From Acidimicrobiales bacterium (GTDB lineage Bacteria > Actinomycetota > Acidimicrobiia > Acidimicrobiales > SZUA-35): DNA of 64,000 bases. The stretch covers positions 1-64,000 of the forward strand of contig JABDIY010000116.1 of NCBI GenBank assembly GCA_013003535.1, in the 5' to 3' direction. Below are positions 1 through 9,169 of the stretch, piece after piece; positions within the stretch are counted from its first letter, which is position 1; every line of letters starts with the position of its first letter. The position numbers and the translations under genes are program-made. Under the pieces are notes generated by a model. That model made no database searches. It saw nothing but the letters and a program-made list of their open reading frames with translations, and was not told the origin of the DNA.

Positions 1-88
1 TCAGCAAGCTGTGCCCGACGAGGTTCCTCACTCAGTTTCTAGGATTAACCGCCTTCTAGCTGAACGCAAATTCAAGATGGCTCGCTGA
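1..88 (+). CDS. 3' end of an unidentified protein (partial)
   Basis: One plus-strand frame is open from base 2 to a TGA at 86-88. It gives about 28 residues with a basic, helix-like ending (INRLLAERKFKMAR). The amino-acid mix looks protein-like and the two tRNA genes follow directly, so this is probably the tail of a gene that begins left of the window. The family cannot be told from so short a piece, and the frame could be open by chance. Confidence 0.35.
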   Translation, partial: QQAVPDEVPHSVSRINRLLAERKFKMAR

Positions 89-104
89 ACAGGCCTTTCG
101 TTAG

Positions 105-178
105 TCGGGACGGAGTGATTTGAACACTCGACCCCCTGCTCCCAAAGCAGGTGCGCTACCAAGCTGCGCCACGTCCCG
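105..178 (-). tRNA. tRNA-Pro (anticodon TGG)
   Basis: The reverse strand folds as a complete 74-base cloverleaf. The acceptor stem pairs CGGGACG with CGTCCCG, the anticodon loop CTTTGGG carries TGG, and the T arm contains GTTCAAATC. No CCA end is encoded. It lies 196 bases downstream of tRNA-Gly on the same strand and diverges from tig. Confidence 0.96.
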
Positions 179-374
179 TTCGCAAGAGTGTACGTCAGCC
201 GTGCGCCGATGGTCGGCAATTTCCTGGGTCAGGCTGTTCTGATCACCAACCAAGACGTGATCGTTGCCAGAACTCTGAACGCTGCGACCGGCGTGAGCCA
301 TTTGGTCGAGCGAAGCGAGCGTGAAGCGACCCGGAGTGAGGAACGAACGCAGGCGAGCGGAACTAATGAGACAG

Positions 375-446
375 AGCGGGTGGGGGGAATCGAACCCCCA
401 TTAACAGGTTGGAAACCTGTGGTTCTAGCCGTTGAACTACACCCGC
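375..446 (-). tRNA. tRNA-Gly (anticodon TCC)
   Basis: The reverse strand gives a 72-base cloverleaf. The acceptor stem pairs GCGGGTG with CACCCGC, the anticodon stem pairs ACAGG with CCTGT around the loop TTTCCAA (anticodon TCC), and the T arm is GGTTCGATTCC. It lies 78 bases upstream of the tig start and is transcribed away from it. Confidence 0.96.
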
Positions 447-502
447 AAGAACGGAGGACAGTTTAGCGGGTGGCGCCTGGTTGCGATGGAATTATTCGAC
501 GA

Positions 503-525
503 CTGGCCCAATACACTCGGGCCAG
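503..525 (+). promoter_or_regulatory. Leaderless -10 box of tig inside an inverted repeat
   Basis: TACACT at 512-517 matches a TANNNT -10 element and ends 7 bases before the GTG start at 525, so the transcript would begin at or next to the start codon. The hexamer sits in the loop of a perfect 7-bp inverted repeat, CTGGCCC (503-509) and GGGCCAG (519-525). That arrangement could serve as an operator. It is not a terminator, because no T run follows. Confidence 0.5.
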
Positions 526-1898
526 TGAAGTCGTCGGTTGAAGCCCTAGAGGGCAACAAAGTCAAGGTCATCGTCAATATCAGCGAAGAGGAGTTCGAAA
601 AGGACCTCGATGCTGCGTTCAAGCGGTTGGCCAGTGAGGTGCGTTTACCCGGGTTCCGCCCTGGCAAGGCGCCCCGCAAGGTCTTGGAAGCCCGCATCGG
701 CTCCGAGTACGCGCGCGGTGAGGCATTCGAGAAAGCCCTGCCGCGTTATTACTCCGAGGCAGCCCGTGACGGCGATGTTGATGTGATCGCCCCACCGGAC
801 ATCGACATCACCGAGGGTCGAGACGGCGGAGCCGTGACGTTCGAGGCGGTGGTAGAGGTTCGGCCGCAAATCTCCATTTCGGGGTACAAGGACATTGTTG
901 TCAAAATCGATGCCCCGGAAATCTCCGAGGATGAGCTCAACGAGGCCGAGGAACGTTTCCTCAAGGCCTACGGCGAATTGGTAGATGCCGACCGGCCCGC
1001 GGAATCCGGCGACACGCTGGAGTTGGACATCTCTGCTGAACACGACGGCGAGCCAGTGCCGGGGCTCATCAGTGATGCCTACAGCTACACCCTTGGATCT
1101 GGGACGATCGTGCCCGAACTGGACGTCGAACTGCTGGCCGCCGAACCCGGAGACGAGCTCGATTTCGCCGCTGTGCACCCTGACCCGGAGGAGGAGGCTC
1201 CGCTGCGCTTCTCCATCAGAGTGGCCAAGGTGCAGCGAGTCGAGAGCCCCGAGCCCACCCCAGAATTCATGCAGCAGAACTCCGAGTTCGAAACTATCGA
1301 GGAGTTCCGAGCCGACTACATCGAGAGAATGTCGGCCAATCGCGTCGAACGGGCACGGCAAGCCCGCGGGAATGCCGTTGCTGATGCCGTGGCAAAGCTT
1401 GTTGCTGATGACGATGTCGCTCCACCGCTGATCGAACTCGAGGTGGAGAATCGCATCGAGGACATGGCCATGCGAATGCAGGCACAGGGAATGCAGCTCG
1501 AACAGTTCATCCAGATGACCGGCCAGAGCACCCAGCAGTTCGTTGAGGGCATCCGGGCCACGGCCGGCGACGGGGCCAAACTCGATCTTGCCCTTCGAGC
1601 TGTAGTTGAGGCTGAAGGTCTCCATTGCACTGACGATCAGCTCACCGACGAAGTTCAGGCTGCAGCCGAAGCGATGGATGAGCCGGCTGATGAGATCCGC
1701 AAGCGCTACGCCGAAGCAGGTCTTCTTTCCAAGATCCGATGGGATCTGTCCAAGCGGAACGCCATGGACTTTCTCGTGGAACACGCCACGGTGAAAGACA
1801 AAGACGGCAACAAGATCAACACTGAGCGGTTCGAGGTACCCGAAACCGCCGAAGAAGACATCCCCGCCGAGCAAGCAACCGAGTCCGCCGACGCCTAG
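525..1898 (+). CDS. tig: Trigger factor (ribosome-bound peptidyl-prolyl isomerase and chaperone)
   Basis: Encodes about 457 residues. The family binds the ribosome at the polypeptide exit and folds nascent chains. The N-terminal ribosome-binding domain is recognisable by the segment [16 protein letters not shown], which matches the GFRKGKxP signature loop. A FKBP-like central domain follows (about residues 150-245), then the helical C-terminal arms and an acidic tail. The GTG at 525 is chosen because its product begins like known family members ([15 protein letters not shown]) and a -10 box lies 7 bases upstream. Upstream in-frame ATGs at 432 and 486 would overlap tRNA-Gly or lack any signal. 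It heads the tig-clpP-clpX cluster, a common bacterial order. Confidence 0.95.
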   Translation: MKSSVEALEGNKVKVIVNISEEEFEKDLDAAFKRLASEVRLPGFRPGKAPRKVLEARIGSEYARGEAFEKALPRYYSEAARDGDVDVIAPPDIDITEGRDGGAVTFEAVVEVRPQISISGYKDIVVKIDAPEISEDELNEAEERFLKAYGELVDADRPAESGDTLELDISAEHDGEPVPGLISDAYSYTLGSGTIVPELDVELLAAEPGDELDFAAVHPDPEEEAPLRFSIRVAKVQRVESPEPTPEFMQQNSEFETIEEFRADYIERMSANRVERARQARGNAVADAVAKLVADDDVAPPLIELEVENRIEDMAMRMQAQGMQLEQFIQMTGQSTQQFVEGIRATAGDGAKLDLALRAVVEAEGLHCTDDQLTDEVQAAAEAMDEPADEIRKRYAEAGLLSKIRWDLSKRNAMDFLVEHATVKDKDGNKINTERFEVPETAEEDIPAEQATESADA

Positions 1899-1951
1899 CT
1901 GTGATGGATTACACCAACGATCATGCGCACCCCCAAGAACAGGATCTTCCT

Positions 1952-2602
1952 ATGAGCACCCAAAACTTCCGGGCCCAGAACTATCTCGTTCCCACAGTTG
2001 TGGAGCGGACCAATCAAGGCGAGCGGGCGTTCGATCTTTACTCACGCCTTCTCAAGGACAACATCATCTTCTTGGGCACACCGATCGACGACAACATCGC
2101 CAACCTGATCTGTGCGCAGATGTTGCACCTGGAATCGGAGAATCCCGAACGAGACATCAGCATCTACATCAACTCCCCGGGCGGAGATGTCAATGCGATG
2201 TTTGCAATCTACGACACCATGCAATACATCAAGCCAGACATCAGCACGATCTGCTTCGGTCAGGCCGCTTCGGCCGCGGCGGTGCTGCTCGCCGCCGGTG
2301 CTCCCGGCAAGCGGATGGCTTTGCCCAGTAGTCGAATTCTTCTTCACCAGCCCTATTCGGGATCGCAGGGGCAGGTTTCGGACCTCGAGATCGCCGCGTC
2401 GGAGATCGAACGTCTCCGTACCCAGCTCGAAATGATCCTGGCAAACCACACGGGGCAGACGCAGGAGAAAATAAAAAACGACACAGAACGAGACTTCATT
2501 CTCACCGCCCTCGAAGCCAAAGAGTACGGGCTGATCGACCAGGTGATACAGGAGCGGAACGTAGTGGATCGAAGTGGACCGATCCGCGCCATCGACTCAT
2601 AG
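1952..2602 (+). CDS. clpP: ATP-dependent Clp protease proteolytic subunit (ClpP2-like)
   Basis: A serine protease subunit of 216 residues that stacks as two heptameric rings and degrades proteins fed by ClpX. The catalytic triad is visible: Ser107 in GQAASAAAV, His132 in RILLHQP and Asp177 in NDTERD. The wording around Ser and His ([13 protein letters not shown]) resembles mycobacterial ClpP2 rather than ClpP1. The ATG at 1952 has an AGGA ribosome site at the right distance. An in-frame GTG at 1901, two bases after the tig stop, would add 17 residues without a ribosome site. Only one clpP is present, whereas many Actinobacteria carry two in tandem. Confidence 0.94.
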   Translation: MSTQNFRAQNYLVPTVVERTNQGERAFDLYSRLLKDNIIFLGTPIDDNIANLICAQMLHLESENPERDISIYINSPGGDVNAMFAIYDTMQYIKPDISTICFGQAASAAAVLLAAGAPGKRMALPSSRILLHQPYSGSQGQVSDLEIAASEIERLRTQLEMILANHTGQTQEKIKNDTERDFILTALEAKEYGLIDQVIQERNVVDRSGPIRAIDS

Positions 2603-2711
2603 AGTCGCTGGAGATGCAACACTGACCAGCCCACGGAATTTTCGGTGACGGAGGGATTCGTCGCCCGCCACGGTTCCATGGACGAGATAATCCGAGTACG
2701 CAGGCAGATTT

Positions 2712-2717
2712 AAGGAG
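2712..2717 (+). promoter_or_regulatory. Ribosome binding site of clpX
   Basis: AAGGAG lies 10 bases before the clpX ATG, one of the clearest Shine-Dalgarno sites in the window. It shows that the organism uses ordinary ribosome sites as well as the apparent leaderless starts. Confidence 0.7.
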
Positions 2718-2727
2718 AGCGAGCAAT

Positions 2728-3996
2728 ATGGCCAAGTTCGGTGAAGGCGGCGAATTGCTGAAGTGCTCGTTCTGTGGCAAGTCTCAGAAGCAGGTGAAGA
2801 AACTCATCGCTGGCCCGGGTGTCTACATCTGTGATGAGTGCATCGACCTCTGCAATGAGATCATCGAAGAGGAGCTTTCTGAGGGCGGCGAGGTCAACTT
2901 CGAGGAGTTGCCGAAGCCGAAGGAGATTGCAGATTTCCTGAACGAATACATCGTGGGGCAGGATCAAGCCAAGAAAATCCTGTCGGTAGCGGTCTACAAC
3001 CACTACAAGGGGATCCAATACGGAGCGTCCGCCACCGCCGACGTGGAGTTGGCGAAGTCCAACATTCTGCTGTTGGGCCCCACCGGTTCGGGCAAGACAC
3101 TCCTGGCCCAAACCATGGCCCGGATTCTGAACGTTCCCTTCGCCATCGCCGACGCCACCGCTCTCACTGAAGCGGGCTACGTTGGCGAAGATGTAGAGAA
3201 CATTCTGCTGAAGATCATCCAGGCCGCCGATTTCGATGTGAAGCGGGCCGAGACCGGCATCATCTACATCGACGAGATCGACAAGGTCGCTCGCAAGAGC
3301 GAGAACACCAGCATCACCCGGGATGTCTCGGGCGAGGGGGTCCAGCAGGCGCTGTTGAAGATTCTCGAGGGCACGGTTGCGTCGGTTCCTCCCCAGGGTG
3401 GCCGCAAGCATCCACACCAGGACTTCCTTCAAATCGATACCACAAACATCCTGTTCATTTGCGGTGGGTCGTTCGCCGGCCTCGATGACATCATCGAACG
3501 CCGGCTCGGCGGGACCTCGGTTGGGTTCGGAGCAGAGATCTCCAGCCGCGCCGACCGCAATGTCACTGACCTCTACGCCCAAGTTCGGCCCGAGGACCTG
3601 CTGCGCTTCGGGCTGATCCCGGAGTTCGTTGGTCGCCTGCCCGTCACCGCCACGGTTTCCCAGCTCAGCCGGGAAGCGCTCATGGAGATTCTCTCCACAC
3701 CCAAGAATGCGCTCACCCGTCAATACCAGACGTTCTTCAAGATGGAAGACGTTGAGTTGGAGTTCACGCCCGATGCGTTAGAAGCCATCTCCGATCTTGC
3801 CCTCTTGCGGGGAACTGGCGCTCGTGGTCTCCGTGCAATCCTCGAAGAAGTTCTGCTCGACGTCATGTATGACATTCCCGGTCGTGCCGATATCGGTAAA
3901 TGTGTGATCGACGCGGACACCGTCAAGGAGCGGGCCAACCCCACCCTGGTACCTCGTAGCGGAAAACGGTCCAGGCCCCGCCGGGCTGCATCCTGA
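2728..3996 (+). CDS. clpX: ClpX, AAA+ unfoldase of the ClpXP protease
   Basis: The 422-residue ATPase unfolds tagged substrates and passes them to ClpP. It has the N-terminal C4 zinc domain (Cys13, Cys16, Cys35, Cys38), the Walker A motif GPTGSGKT near residue 117, the Walker B region IIYIDEIDK, the pore-region segment [18 protein letters not shown], and a TSVGFG segment where the ClpP-binding IGF-type loop belongs. The length is normal. It sits 125 bases after clpP in the standard order and has a strong ribosome site. Confidence 0.97.
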   Translation: MAKFGEGGELLKCSFCGKSQKQVKKLIAGPGVYICDECIDLCNEIIEEELSEGGEVNFEELPKPKEIADFLNEYIVGQDQAKKILSVAVYNHYKGIQYGASATADVELAKSNILLLGPTGSGKTLLAQTMARILNVPFAIADATALTEAGYVGEDVENILLKIIQAADFDVKRAETGIIYIDEIDKVARKSENTSITRDVSGEGVQQALLKILEGTVASVPPQGGRKHPHQDFLQIDTTNILFICGGSFAGLDDIIERRLGGTSVGFGAEISSRADRNVTDLYAQVRPEDLLRFGLIPEFVGRLPVTATVSQLSREALMEILSTPKNALTRQYQTFFKMEDVELEFTPDALEAISDLALLRGTGARGLRAILEEVLLDVMYDIPGRADIGKCVIDADTVKERANPTLVPRSGKRSRPRRAAS

Positions 3997-4024
3997 GCGT
4001 CCCGTCAATCTCCGGCGGCACGGT

Positions 4025-5362
4025 ATGAAGATCGCCGAAGCGTTGCGGTGGCTCGACTCCCACCAGAATCTCGAGGGTCAGCGAGCCAAGCGTCACGGCT
4101 CGCCCGCACCATCGTCGCTCCCGGTGGCCGGACAAACTGAAACGTTGTCATTGGCGGCGATGGAAGAACTCATGGTGGCGGTTGGCGACCCTCACCTGTC
4201 GTTCCGTTCGATCCACATCACCGGCACCAATGGCAAGGGTTCGGTCGCTCGAATGTCTGACGCCATCCTTCGTGACTTGGGTCTATCAGTGGGTAGGTAC
4301 ACCAGTCCTCACCTCGAGCGCCTCAACGAACGATTCGTCTGGGACGATCGGGAGATCAGCGACGACGAGCTGGCCGAGATCCTCACTCTGCTGGCCCCGA
4401 TCGTGGCCACAATCAAGAAAACGCCAAGCTATTTCGAATTGTTGACCGCCGTGGCTTTCGTGTGGTTCGCCAATATGGGCGCCGAGGTAGCGGTGGTGGA
4501 AGTTGGTCTCCTCGGACGCTTCGATGCCACCAACGTGCTCGATGCCGATGTTGCGGTGATCACCAACATCGGCAAGGACCACACCGACGGCGCCGCCGGG
4601 TGGCAGCGAAAGGTCGCAAGCGAGAAAGCCGGGATCATCAAGCCGGGATCCCACGTGATCCTGGGGGCTCCGATGGGGGAGCTGAAACCCATCTTCGAAG
4701 CCGAACCCCACAGAGAACTTTGGTCGACGCCCGAGGAGTTCGGGCTGGAGGACGATGATCTGGCCGTCGGCGGTCATCTGGTGACGGTCCGGACCCCGCA
4801 TGGTCAGACCGAGCCTATATTTCTCCCTCTGTACGGGGCCTACCAGCCCCATAATCTGGTTACGGCGGTAGCGGCCGTCGAAGCATTCCTGGGTCGCTCC
4901 ATCGACTCGGAGGTCTTCGAGAGTCTGTCGGAACTGGCGATTCCGGGCCGGTTCGAGGTGGCACGACGTGACCCCACGGTCATCCTGGAAGGTGCCCACA
5001 ATCCCGACAGTGCTCGCGTAGCGAAGTACACGCTGGATTCCGAGTTCGCTCGCCTCGGGTCCTGGGTGTTGGTGATTGGTTTCCTCAACGGAAAGGATCC
5101 GCGAGAAATGTTGGAGGCGATCGGCGCGGCCGACTTCGATGCCGTGATCGTGTGCCAACCCAACTGGTCTCGAGCCATCCCCGCCACCGAGGTGGGTGAG
5201 ATTGCGGCCAAGATGCAGCTGTCGGTGGAAGTCGTGCCGGACCCCAACGAAGCGCTGGGACGAGCCATGGCGGTCACCAGTGACGAAGATTTGATTCTGG
5301 TGGCAGGTTCTCTCTACGTGGTGGGCGAGGTCCGTTCCAGGGCACGGGCCACCGACGTATAG
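4025..5362 (+). CDS. folC: Folylpolyglutamate synthase / dihydrofolate synthase
   Basis: Adds glutamate to folates (and in many bacteria joins dihydropteroate to glutamate) using ATP in the cytoplasm. The 445-residue product shows the Mur-ligase-type P-loop ITGTNGKGSVARM (about residue 64), the KDHTDGAAGW segment with its metal-site histidine, and the C-terminal-domain motif GAHNPDSA. A 25-residue loop rich in Ser, Pro and basic residues follows the first helix (QNLEGQRAKRHGSPAPSS). The gene starts 28 bases after clpX with no strong ribosome site, so it is probably co-transcribed with it. Confidence 0.93.
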   Translation: MKIAEALRWLDSHQNLEGQRAKRHGSPAPSSLPVAGQTETLSLAAMEELMVAVGDPHLSFRSIHITGTNGKGSVARMSDAILRDLGLSVGRYTSPHLERLNERFVWDDREISDDELAEILTLLAPIVATIKKTPSYFELLTAVAFVWFANMGAEVAVVEVGLLGRFDATNVLDADVAVITNIGKDHTDGAAGWQRKVASEKAGIIKPGSHVILGAPMGELKPIFEAEPHRELWSTPEEFGLEDDDLAVGGHLVTVRTPHGQTEPIFLPLYGAYQPHNLVTAVAAVEAFLGRSIDSEVFESLSELAIPGRFEVARRDPTVILEGAHNPDSARVAKYTLDSEFARLGSWVLVIGFLNGKDPREMLEAIGAADFDAVIVCQPNWSRAIPATEVGEIAAKMQLSVEVVPDPNEALGRAMAVTSDEDLILVAGSLYVVGEVRSRARATDV

Positions 5363-5428
5363 GTGCGTGGGTGGTTTCACCCCAAATTGAGAGCTAAGGG
5401 ATCGGCATCACCCGGTCGAATAGAGATT

Positions 5429-6079
5429 ATGAAGGAACGCGGCACCACGTTGACGGGGTATGCGCTGACGGTGGCTCTCTTTACGCTTGTGGCGCTGGGA
5501 TCTGTGAAGGCGCTGGAGGATAACGGTGAGACCTTCCTGGAAGGCACCGGACAGGAGATCGGTGCCCCTCGAGGCGAATCAGACAAGCTCGCAGTCGACC
5601 AGCTCGCCCACATCGCACCTGGACCGAATTCACTTGGTGACACGACGCACGGAGCGGCGGCAAAGGCCGCCGCTGCGGCGCCATCTAGCGGCCCGCCTAC
5701 CCAGTACATCGCCAGCACGGGAACGTCCGCCGTGGTGAATATGGATACGACCGGTTACGCACCGGCCGGAGATCCCTTGAGCCCGTCTACGGCTACCGCC
5801 GAGGCACCGAGGGCGAGAATATGGCTGACACCTCCCACCACCGGTTCCTACAGTGTGGAGATCGAGATCCTCGCCTCTGCTAGTGGCAGCCAATCGATCT
5901 TCGTTGACATTGGCAGCGGACTCCAGCTGTTCAACACTCCTTCGAACGTAACGAGCTCGGTCTGGCACGGTGGTTCGCTCACCGTGAGCCTCACTGCCGA
6001 TGACCCCTTTGAACTCGTCGTCTATCCACGCGAGGCCGGCGTCGTAATCGGCAGCGTCAGGCTCGTTCCTGTTCCGTAG
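5429..6079 (+). CDS. Flp-pilin-like protein with a C-terminal beta-rich domain
   Basis: About 216 residues. The N-terminus is a short basic leader ending KERG, then a hydrophobic helix (TTLTGYALTVALFTLVALGS), the layout of Flp/TadE-type class III signal peptides cleaved by a prepilin peptidase after Gly. The +5 residue is Gly rather than the usual Glu. A low-complexity Ala/Ser/Pro linker follows, then a beta-rich segment (about residues 125-216, RIWLTPPTTGSYSVEIEI onward) resembling carbohydrate-binding or jelly-roll folds. The leader matches the TadE-like genes at 15475 and 16185 (RERGTTLT). An in-frame GTG at 5363, abutting the folC stop, is the alternative start. No close family is recognised; a surface or pilus role is inferred. 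Confidence 0.6.
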   Translation: MKERGTTLTGYALTVALFTLVALGSVKALEDNGETFLEGTGQEIGAPRGESDKLAVDQLAHIAPGPNSLGDTTHGAAAKAAAAAPSSGPPTQYIASTGTSAVVNMDTTGYAPAGDPLSPSTATAEAPRARIWLTPPTTGSYSVEIEILASASGSQSIFVDIGSGLQLFNTPSNVTSSVWHGGSLTVSLTADDPFELVVYPREAGVVIGSVRLVPVP

Positions 6080-6112
6080 GGGAAAGCGGTCAAAATCTTC
6101 TCGGCCGAGGGG

Positions 6113-6118
6113 TACCCT
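6113..6118 (+). promoter_or_regulatory. Leaderless -10 box of ndk
   Basis: TACCCT ends exactly 6 bases before the ndk GTG, placing the expected transcription start on the start codon. No ribosome binding site is present. Confidence 0.5.
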
Positions 6119-6124
6119 CGCGGC

Positions 6125-6529
6125 GTGAGTAGAACCCTTGTGATCTGTAAGCCTGATGCTGTGGAACGCGGCTACGTGGGGGAGATCCTCTCCCGCTTCG
6201 AACGGAAAGGGCTCAAGATCGCTCGAGCGGAACTACGTACGCTCGATTCCACCACCCTTGCCCAACACTACGAAGAGCACGTTGGCAAAGGGTTCTACGA
6301 TGAACTCGTGGCGTTCATGAGCCGCAGCCCGGCGTTCGTTGCTGTTATCGAGGGACCTGAAGACACCTTCGCCATGGTTCGTACGCTCATGGGATCCACC
6401 AACCCGGCGGTTGCGCCGCCAGGAACCATCCGCGGTGACCTCGGTTCGGAGATGACAGAGAATCTGGTCCATGGCAGCGATTCGAACGAGTCCGCCGAGC
6501 GCGAGATCGCCATTTTCTTCCCCGAGTGA
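6125..6529 (+). CDS. ndk: Nucleoside diphosphate kinase
   Basis: Transfers the terminal phosphate of ATP to nucleoside diphosphates through a phospho-histidine. The 134-residue product is of normal length. It starts with the conserved RTLVICKPDAVERG and carries the active-site histidine, His116, in NLVHGSDS, followed by the EREIAIFFPE tail. The GTG start is set by homology and by the upstream -10 box. It stands alone between the pilin-like gene and mreB. Confidence 0.97.
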   Translation: MSRTLVICKPDAVERGYVGEILSRFERKGLKIARAELRTLDSTTLAQHYEEHVGKGFYDELVAFMSRSPAFVAVIEGPEDTFAMVRTLMGSTNPAVAPPGTIRGDLGSEMTENLVHGSDSNESAEREIAIFFPE

Positions 6530-6689
6530 CCAGCCGGTAACCGCCTCGGTGCAGCATTGGGCACCACCCTGACCCTGATGTAACGATTGAGGTGAAATAT
6601 TACGGATTTGTGGCGGACCATCCCTGCCGTCACGTCGCATGTTTTCTAGTGTTTGGAGACCTGTTGGGGCCGCAACCGTGGGGGTTCAC

Positions 6690-7733
6690 GTGGCCGGAAA
6701 TCGCTTTCAAAACATGTTCGGGGCTGTCGGCCAGAAAGACGTCGCTGTCGATCTCGGGACCACGAACACTTTGATTTATGTAGACGGTCAAGGCATTGTC
6801 CTCGACGAACCCTCAATCGTTGCTCGAGACAAGGCCAGTAAAGAACCGATCGCCATCGGGACCGAAGCCAAATTCATGATGGGCCGGACGCCGGCCAACA
6901 TCGAAGTGATGCGGCCCCTTTCCGACGGGGTTATCACCGACTTTGAAGCCTGCGAACAGATGTTGCGCTACTTCATCGCCAAAGCTCTCCCGGGACGTCG
7001 GATGGGTAAGCCTCGAATGGTGATCTGTGTACCGTCGGGGATCTCGGGGGTCGAACACCGATCCGTTCGGGATGCGGCTGAGTTTGCCGGCGCGAGAGAG
7101 TCCGTCATCGTGGAAGAGCCAGTGGCCGCGGCAATCGGCGCGGGGTTACCCATTCATCACGCCGCCGGAAATCTTGTGATCGACATTGGCGGTGGAACTA
7201 CCGAAGTAGCCGTGCTCAGCCTCGGGGGCGTTGTGGCGTCGCGGTCAGAGAAGGTCGGTGGATTGCTTATGGACAAGGCGATCGTCGATTACGCCCGCAA
7301 GGAATACAACCTCGCGCTCGGGGAGCGGACAGCGGAGGAAATCAAGATCAAGCTCGGTTCGGCATGTCCCATGCCCACCGAGTTCGAGGCCGAGATTCGA
7401 GGCCGTGACTTGATCACCGGACTTCCCAAGACAGTGGTGACTACAACCAGCGAGATCCGAGAAGCGCTCGACGAGGTGGTTTCGGGCATCGTTGACGCTC
7501 TCAAGGTCACCCTCGATTCCACACCGCCGGAGCTCGCCGCGGACTGCATGGACCGGGGTATCACCTTGGTTGGTGGTGGCTCCTTGTTGGCGGGAATGGA
7601 CCGCCGGCTTCACATCGAAACCGGCATGCCCATCCGCACGGTGAAGAATCCTCTTGAAGTAGTTGTGTTGGGTTCGGCGAAGTTCCTCGCCTCCTACGAC
7701 TCGCTTCAGGCTCTTGCCGCCGGCAAAGGCTAG
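6690..7733 (+). CDS. mreB: Rod shape-determining protein MreB (bacterial actin)
   Basis: The actin-like ATPase polymerises under the membrane and directs lateral wall synthesis. Phosphate-binding motifs are intact: VAVDLGTTNTLIYV near the N-terminus, IDIGGGTTEVAVLS in the middle and LVGGGSLLAGMD near the C-terminus. The start is uncertain. Homology requires the ATG at 6714 or earlier; in-frame GTGs at 6690 and 6678 and an ATG at 6639 are possible. GTG 6690 is chosen because GGGGG stands 5 bases upstream and the extra residues (AGNRFQN) could help form the amphipathic membrane helix. It heads mreB-mreC-mreD-mrdA-rodA. Confidence 0.93.
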   Translation: MAGNRFQNMFGAVGQKDVAVDLGTTNTLIYVDGQGIVLDEPSIVARDKASKEPIAIGTEAKFMMGRTPANIEVMRPLSDGVITDFEACEQMLRYFIAKALPGRRMGKPRMVICVPSGISGVEHRSVRDAAEFAGARESVIVEEPVAAAIGAGLPIHHAAGNLVIDIGGGTTEVAVLSLGGVVASRSEKVGGLLMDKAIVDYARKEYNLALGERTAEEIKIKLGSACPMPTEFEAEIRGRDLITGLPKTVVTTTSEIREALDEVVSGIVDALKVTLDSTPPELAADCMDRGITLVGGGSLLAGMDRRLHIETGMPIRTVKNPLEVVVLGSAKFLASYDSLQALAAGKG

Positions 7734-7742
7734 GAGGGCGAG

Positions 7743-8570
7743 GTGTCTCGCCGGAACAACCACAAACCAGCACCACTGCGCCTCGTTCTCTTGTTGCTGA
7801 TCACGGCGCTTGCATTGCTCGTCCTCGACGGAAGGGGATCCAGACTGGTAGGAACCGGTCGTTCGGTCGCCGCCGCCATCACGAGCCCAGTCAGTGGGAT
7901 GCTGGGTTGGGTGTCTACTCCGCTCGGCGCCGCACTCGATGGGGCTACCGGAGATTTCAACGAGTTGCGGGACGAGAATGAGGCACTTCGGGCCCAGTTG
8001 GCTGAACTGCAGGGACAGGTCGATCAGGCTGCAAACAATGAAGCCGAGTTGGCTGACCTGCGGTCGGCGGTTGGCATCGAGGTTGCTGATGCCCTTCCTA
8101 CGGTCGTGGCCCGAGTGACGGCCGACCGAACCACACCCACCAACCGCGAACTTGATATCGACCGCGGTGCCGAGGACGGCGTTGGCATCGGGCAGTCGGT
8201 CATAACTGGCGAGGGGCTGATTGGCCAGGTGATCGCGGTCGAGGAACACTCTGCAACGGTGCGGCCCATCACCGATCCGAGAATCGTTCTCGGTGTGACG
8301 TCGCCCGTTTCCGGTGCGGTAGGGGTTGCCGAGGGGCAAGGTTCGGGTCGTCGCTTGGTGTTGAAGTTGGTAGAGCGTGACCGAGAGGTGGTTCGCAGTG
8401 GGGCGAATTTCGTGACATCTGGATTCGATCGCAGTGTTTTTCCGCCCGGGATTCCGGTCGGCTCGTTCCAATTGGATTCTGGGGGAAGTCTCACCTTGGT
8501 TCCCTCAGCAGATCTGGAGCGGCCCGGATTCGTCTCGGTGGTCCTCACCGAACCGCGGGAGCCGTCATGA
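7743..8570 (+). CDS. mreC: Rod shape-determining protein MreC
   Basis: A 275-residue bitopic membrane protein that links MreB/MreD to the PBP2-RodA synthase outside the membrane. One membrane helix (about residues 12-30) is followed by a coiled coil (about 60-100, ELRDENEALRAQLAELQGQV) and then two beta-barrel subdomains. The start is a GTG preceded by an almost perfect ribosome site, AGGAGG at 7732-7737, which overlaps the end of mreB and indicates co-translation in the operon. Confidence 0.93.
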   Translation: MSRRNNHKPAPLRLVLLLLITALALLVLDGRGSRLVGTGRSVAAAITSPVSGMLGWVSTPLGAALDGATGDFNELRDENEALRAQLAELQGQVDQAANNEAELADLRSAVGIEVADALPTVVARVTADRTTPTNRELDIDRGAEDGVGIGQSVITGEGLIGQVIAVEEHSATVRPITDPRIVLGVTSPVSGAVGVAEGQGSGRRLVLKLVERDREVVRSGANFVTSGFDRSVFPPGIPVGSFQLDSGGSLTLVPSADLERPGFVSVVLTEPREPS

Positions 8571-9169
8571 GCCCGCTCCAGACCGTCCGGTTCCTTGTGG
8601 TGGCGTTGACGATCGCAGCTGTACAGGTGGCGGGGCTGGACCGATTCCTCCTGCTTGGGGTGGCCTACCTTGCGCTGCCATTGTGGCTCGTGGTGGCGGT
8701 CTCCGGGCGACTCCCTGCCACCAACGCAGCAATCGCCGGGTTTGCAGTTGGTGCGGCGTGGGACCTTCTGAGCGTCACACTCTTCGGTCGTTATGCATTC
8801 GCGCTTGCAGTCGTTGGTGGAATCTCCGGCATGCTGGGCACGAAGAGTAGATCCGCAGGTCGGGTCCGTGGTCCGATGGTTCGGGCAGGAGTCATCGTGT
8901 TCTCGACACTCTGGTTGTGGGCGTTCTCCGCGATGGTGGGTGAGGTCCTTCCGCCATTTTCGATCGCAACAGGACTCGGTCTCGGGTTAGCCACGCTGGT
9001 GAGTCTGCCGTTGGTACGGCCCGGCGGAGTCCTCGACCGATTCGCCATTGCGGGCTACACCGAGTGGGAGGATCACGCCGACCCCTCCAGCGATTGGGTC
9101 GACCGCCGGGCGGGCTTGTATTCGGTTGCGGTTCCGCCCGGGCCGGTTCGGCCGCGCGAAGCCGCATGA
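8567..9169 (+). CDS. mreD: Rod shape-determining protein MreD
   Basis: A 200-residue integral membrane protein with about five hydrophobic segments, the usual size and position for MreD. Its ATG overlaps the mreC stop by four bases (ATGA), so translation is coupled. The family is poorly conserved in sequence; the call rests on the hydrophobic pattern and on its place between mreC and mrdA. A charged cytoplasmic tail of about 35 residues follows the last membrane helix. Confidence 0.85.
   Translation: MSPLQTVRFLVVALTIAAVQVAGLDRFLLLGVAYLALPLWLVVAVSGRLPATNAAIAGFAVGAAWDLLSVTLFGRYAFALAVVGGISGMLGTKSRSAGRVRGPMVRAGVIVFSTLWLWAFSAMVGEVLPPFSIATGLGLGLATLVSLPLVRPGGVLDRFAIAGYTEWEDHADPSSDWVDRRAGLYSVAVPPGPVRPREAA

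Noticed and set aside
188-466. Plus-strand frame running across tRNA-Gly
   Set aside because: It covers a complete tRNA gene and its product resembles nothing.
503-525. Inverted repeat before tig as a terminator
   Set aside because: No T run follows, and the right arm ends on the first base of the start codon. A promoter/operator reading fits better.
2710-3723. 337-codon open frame on the minus strand opposite clpX
   Set aside because: It is the shadow of a conserved, certain gene; long antisense frames are common in high-GC DNA. The same applies to frames opposite tig, folC, aroG and the CbxX-type gene.
9064-9165. Upstream extension of the mrdA frame
   Set aside because: It lies inside mreD. 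Homology starts at ATG 9166, which overlaps the mreD stop in the usual ATGA way.
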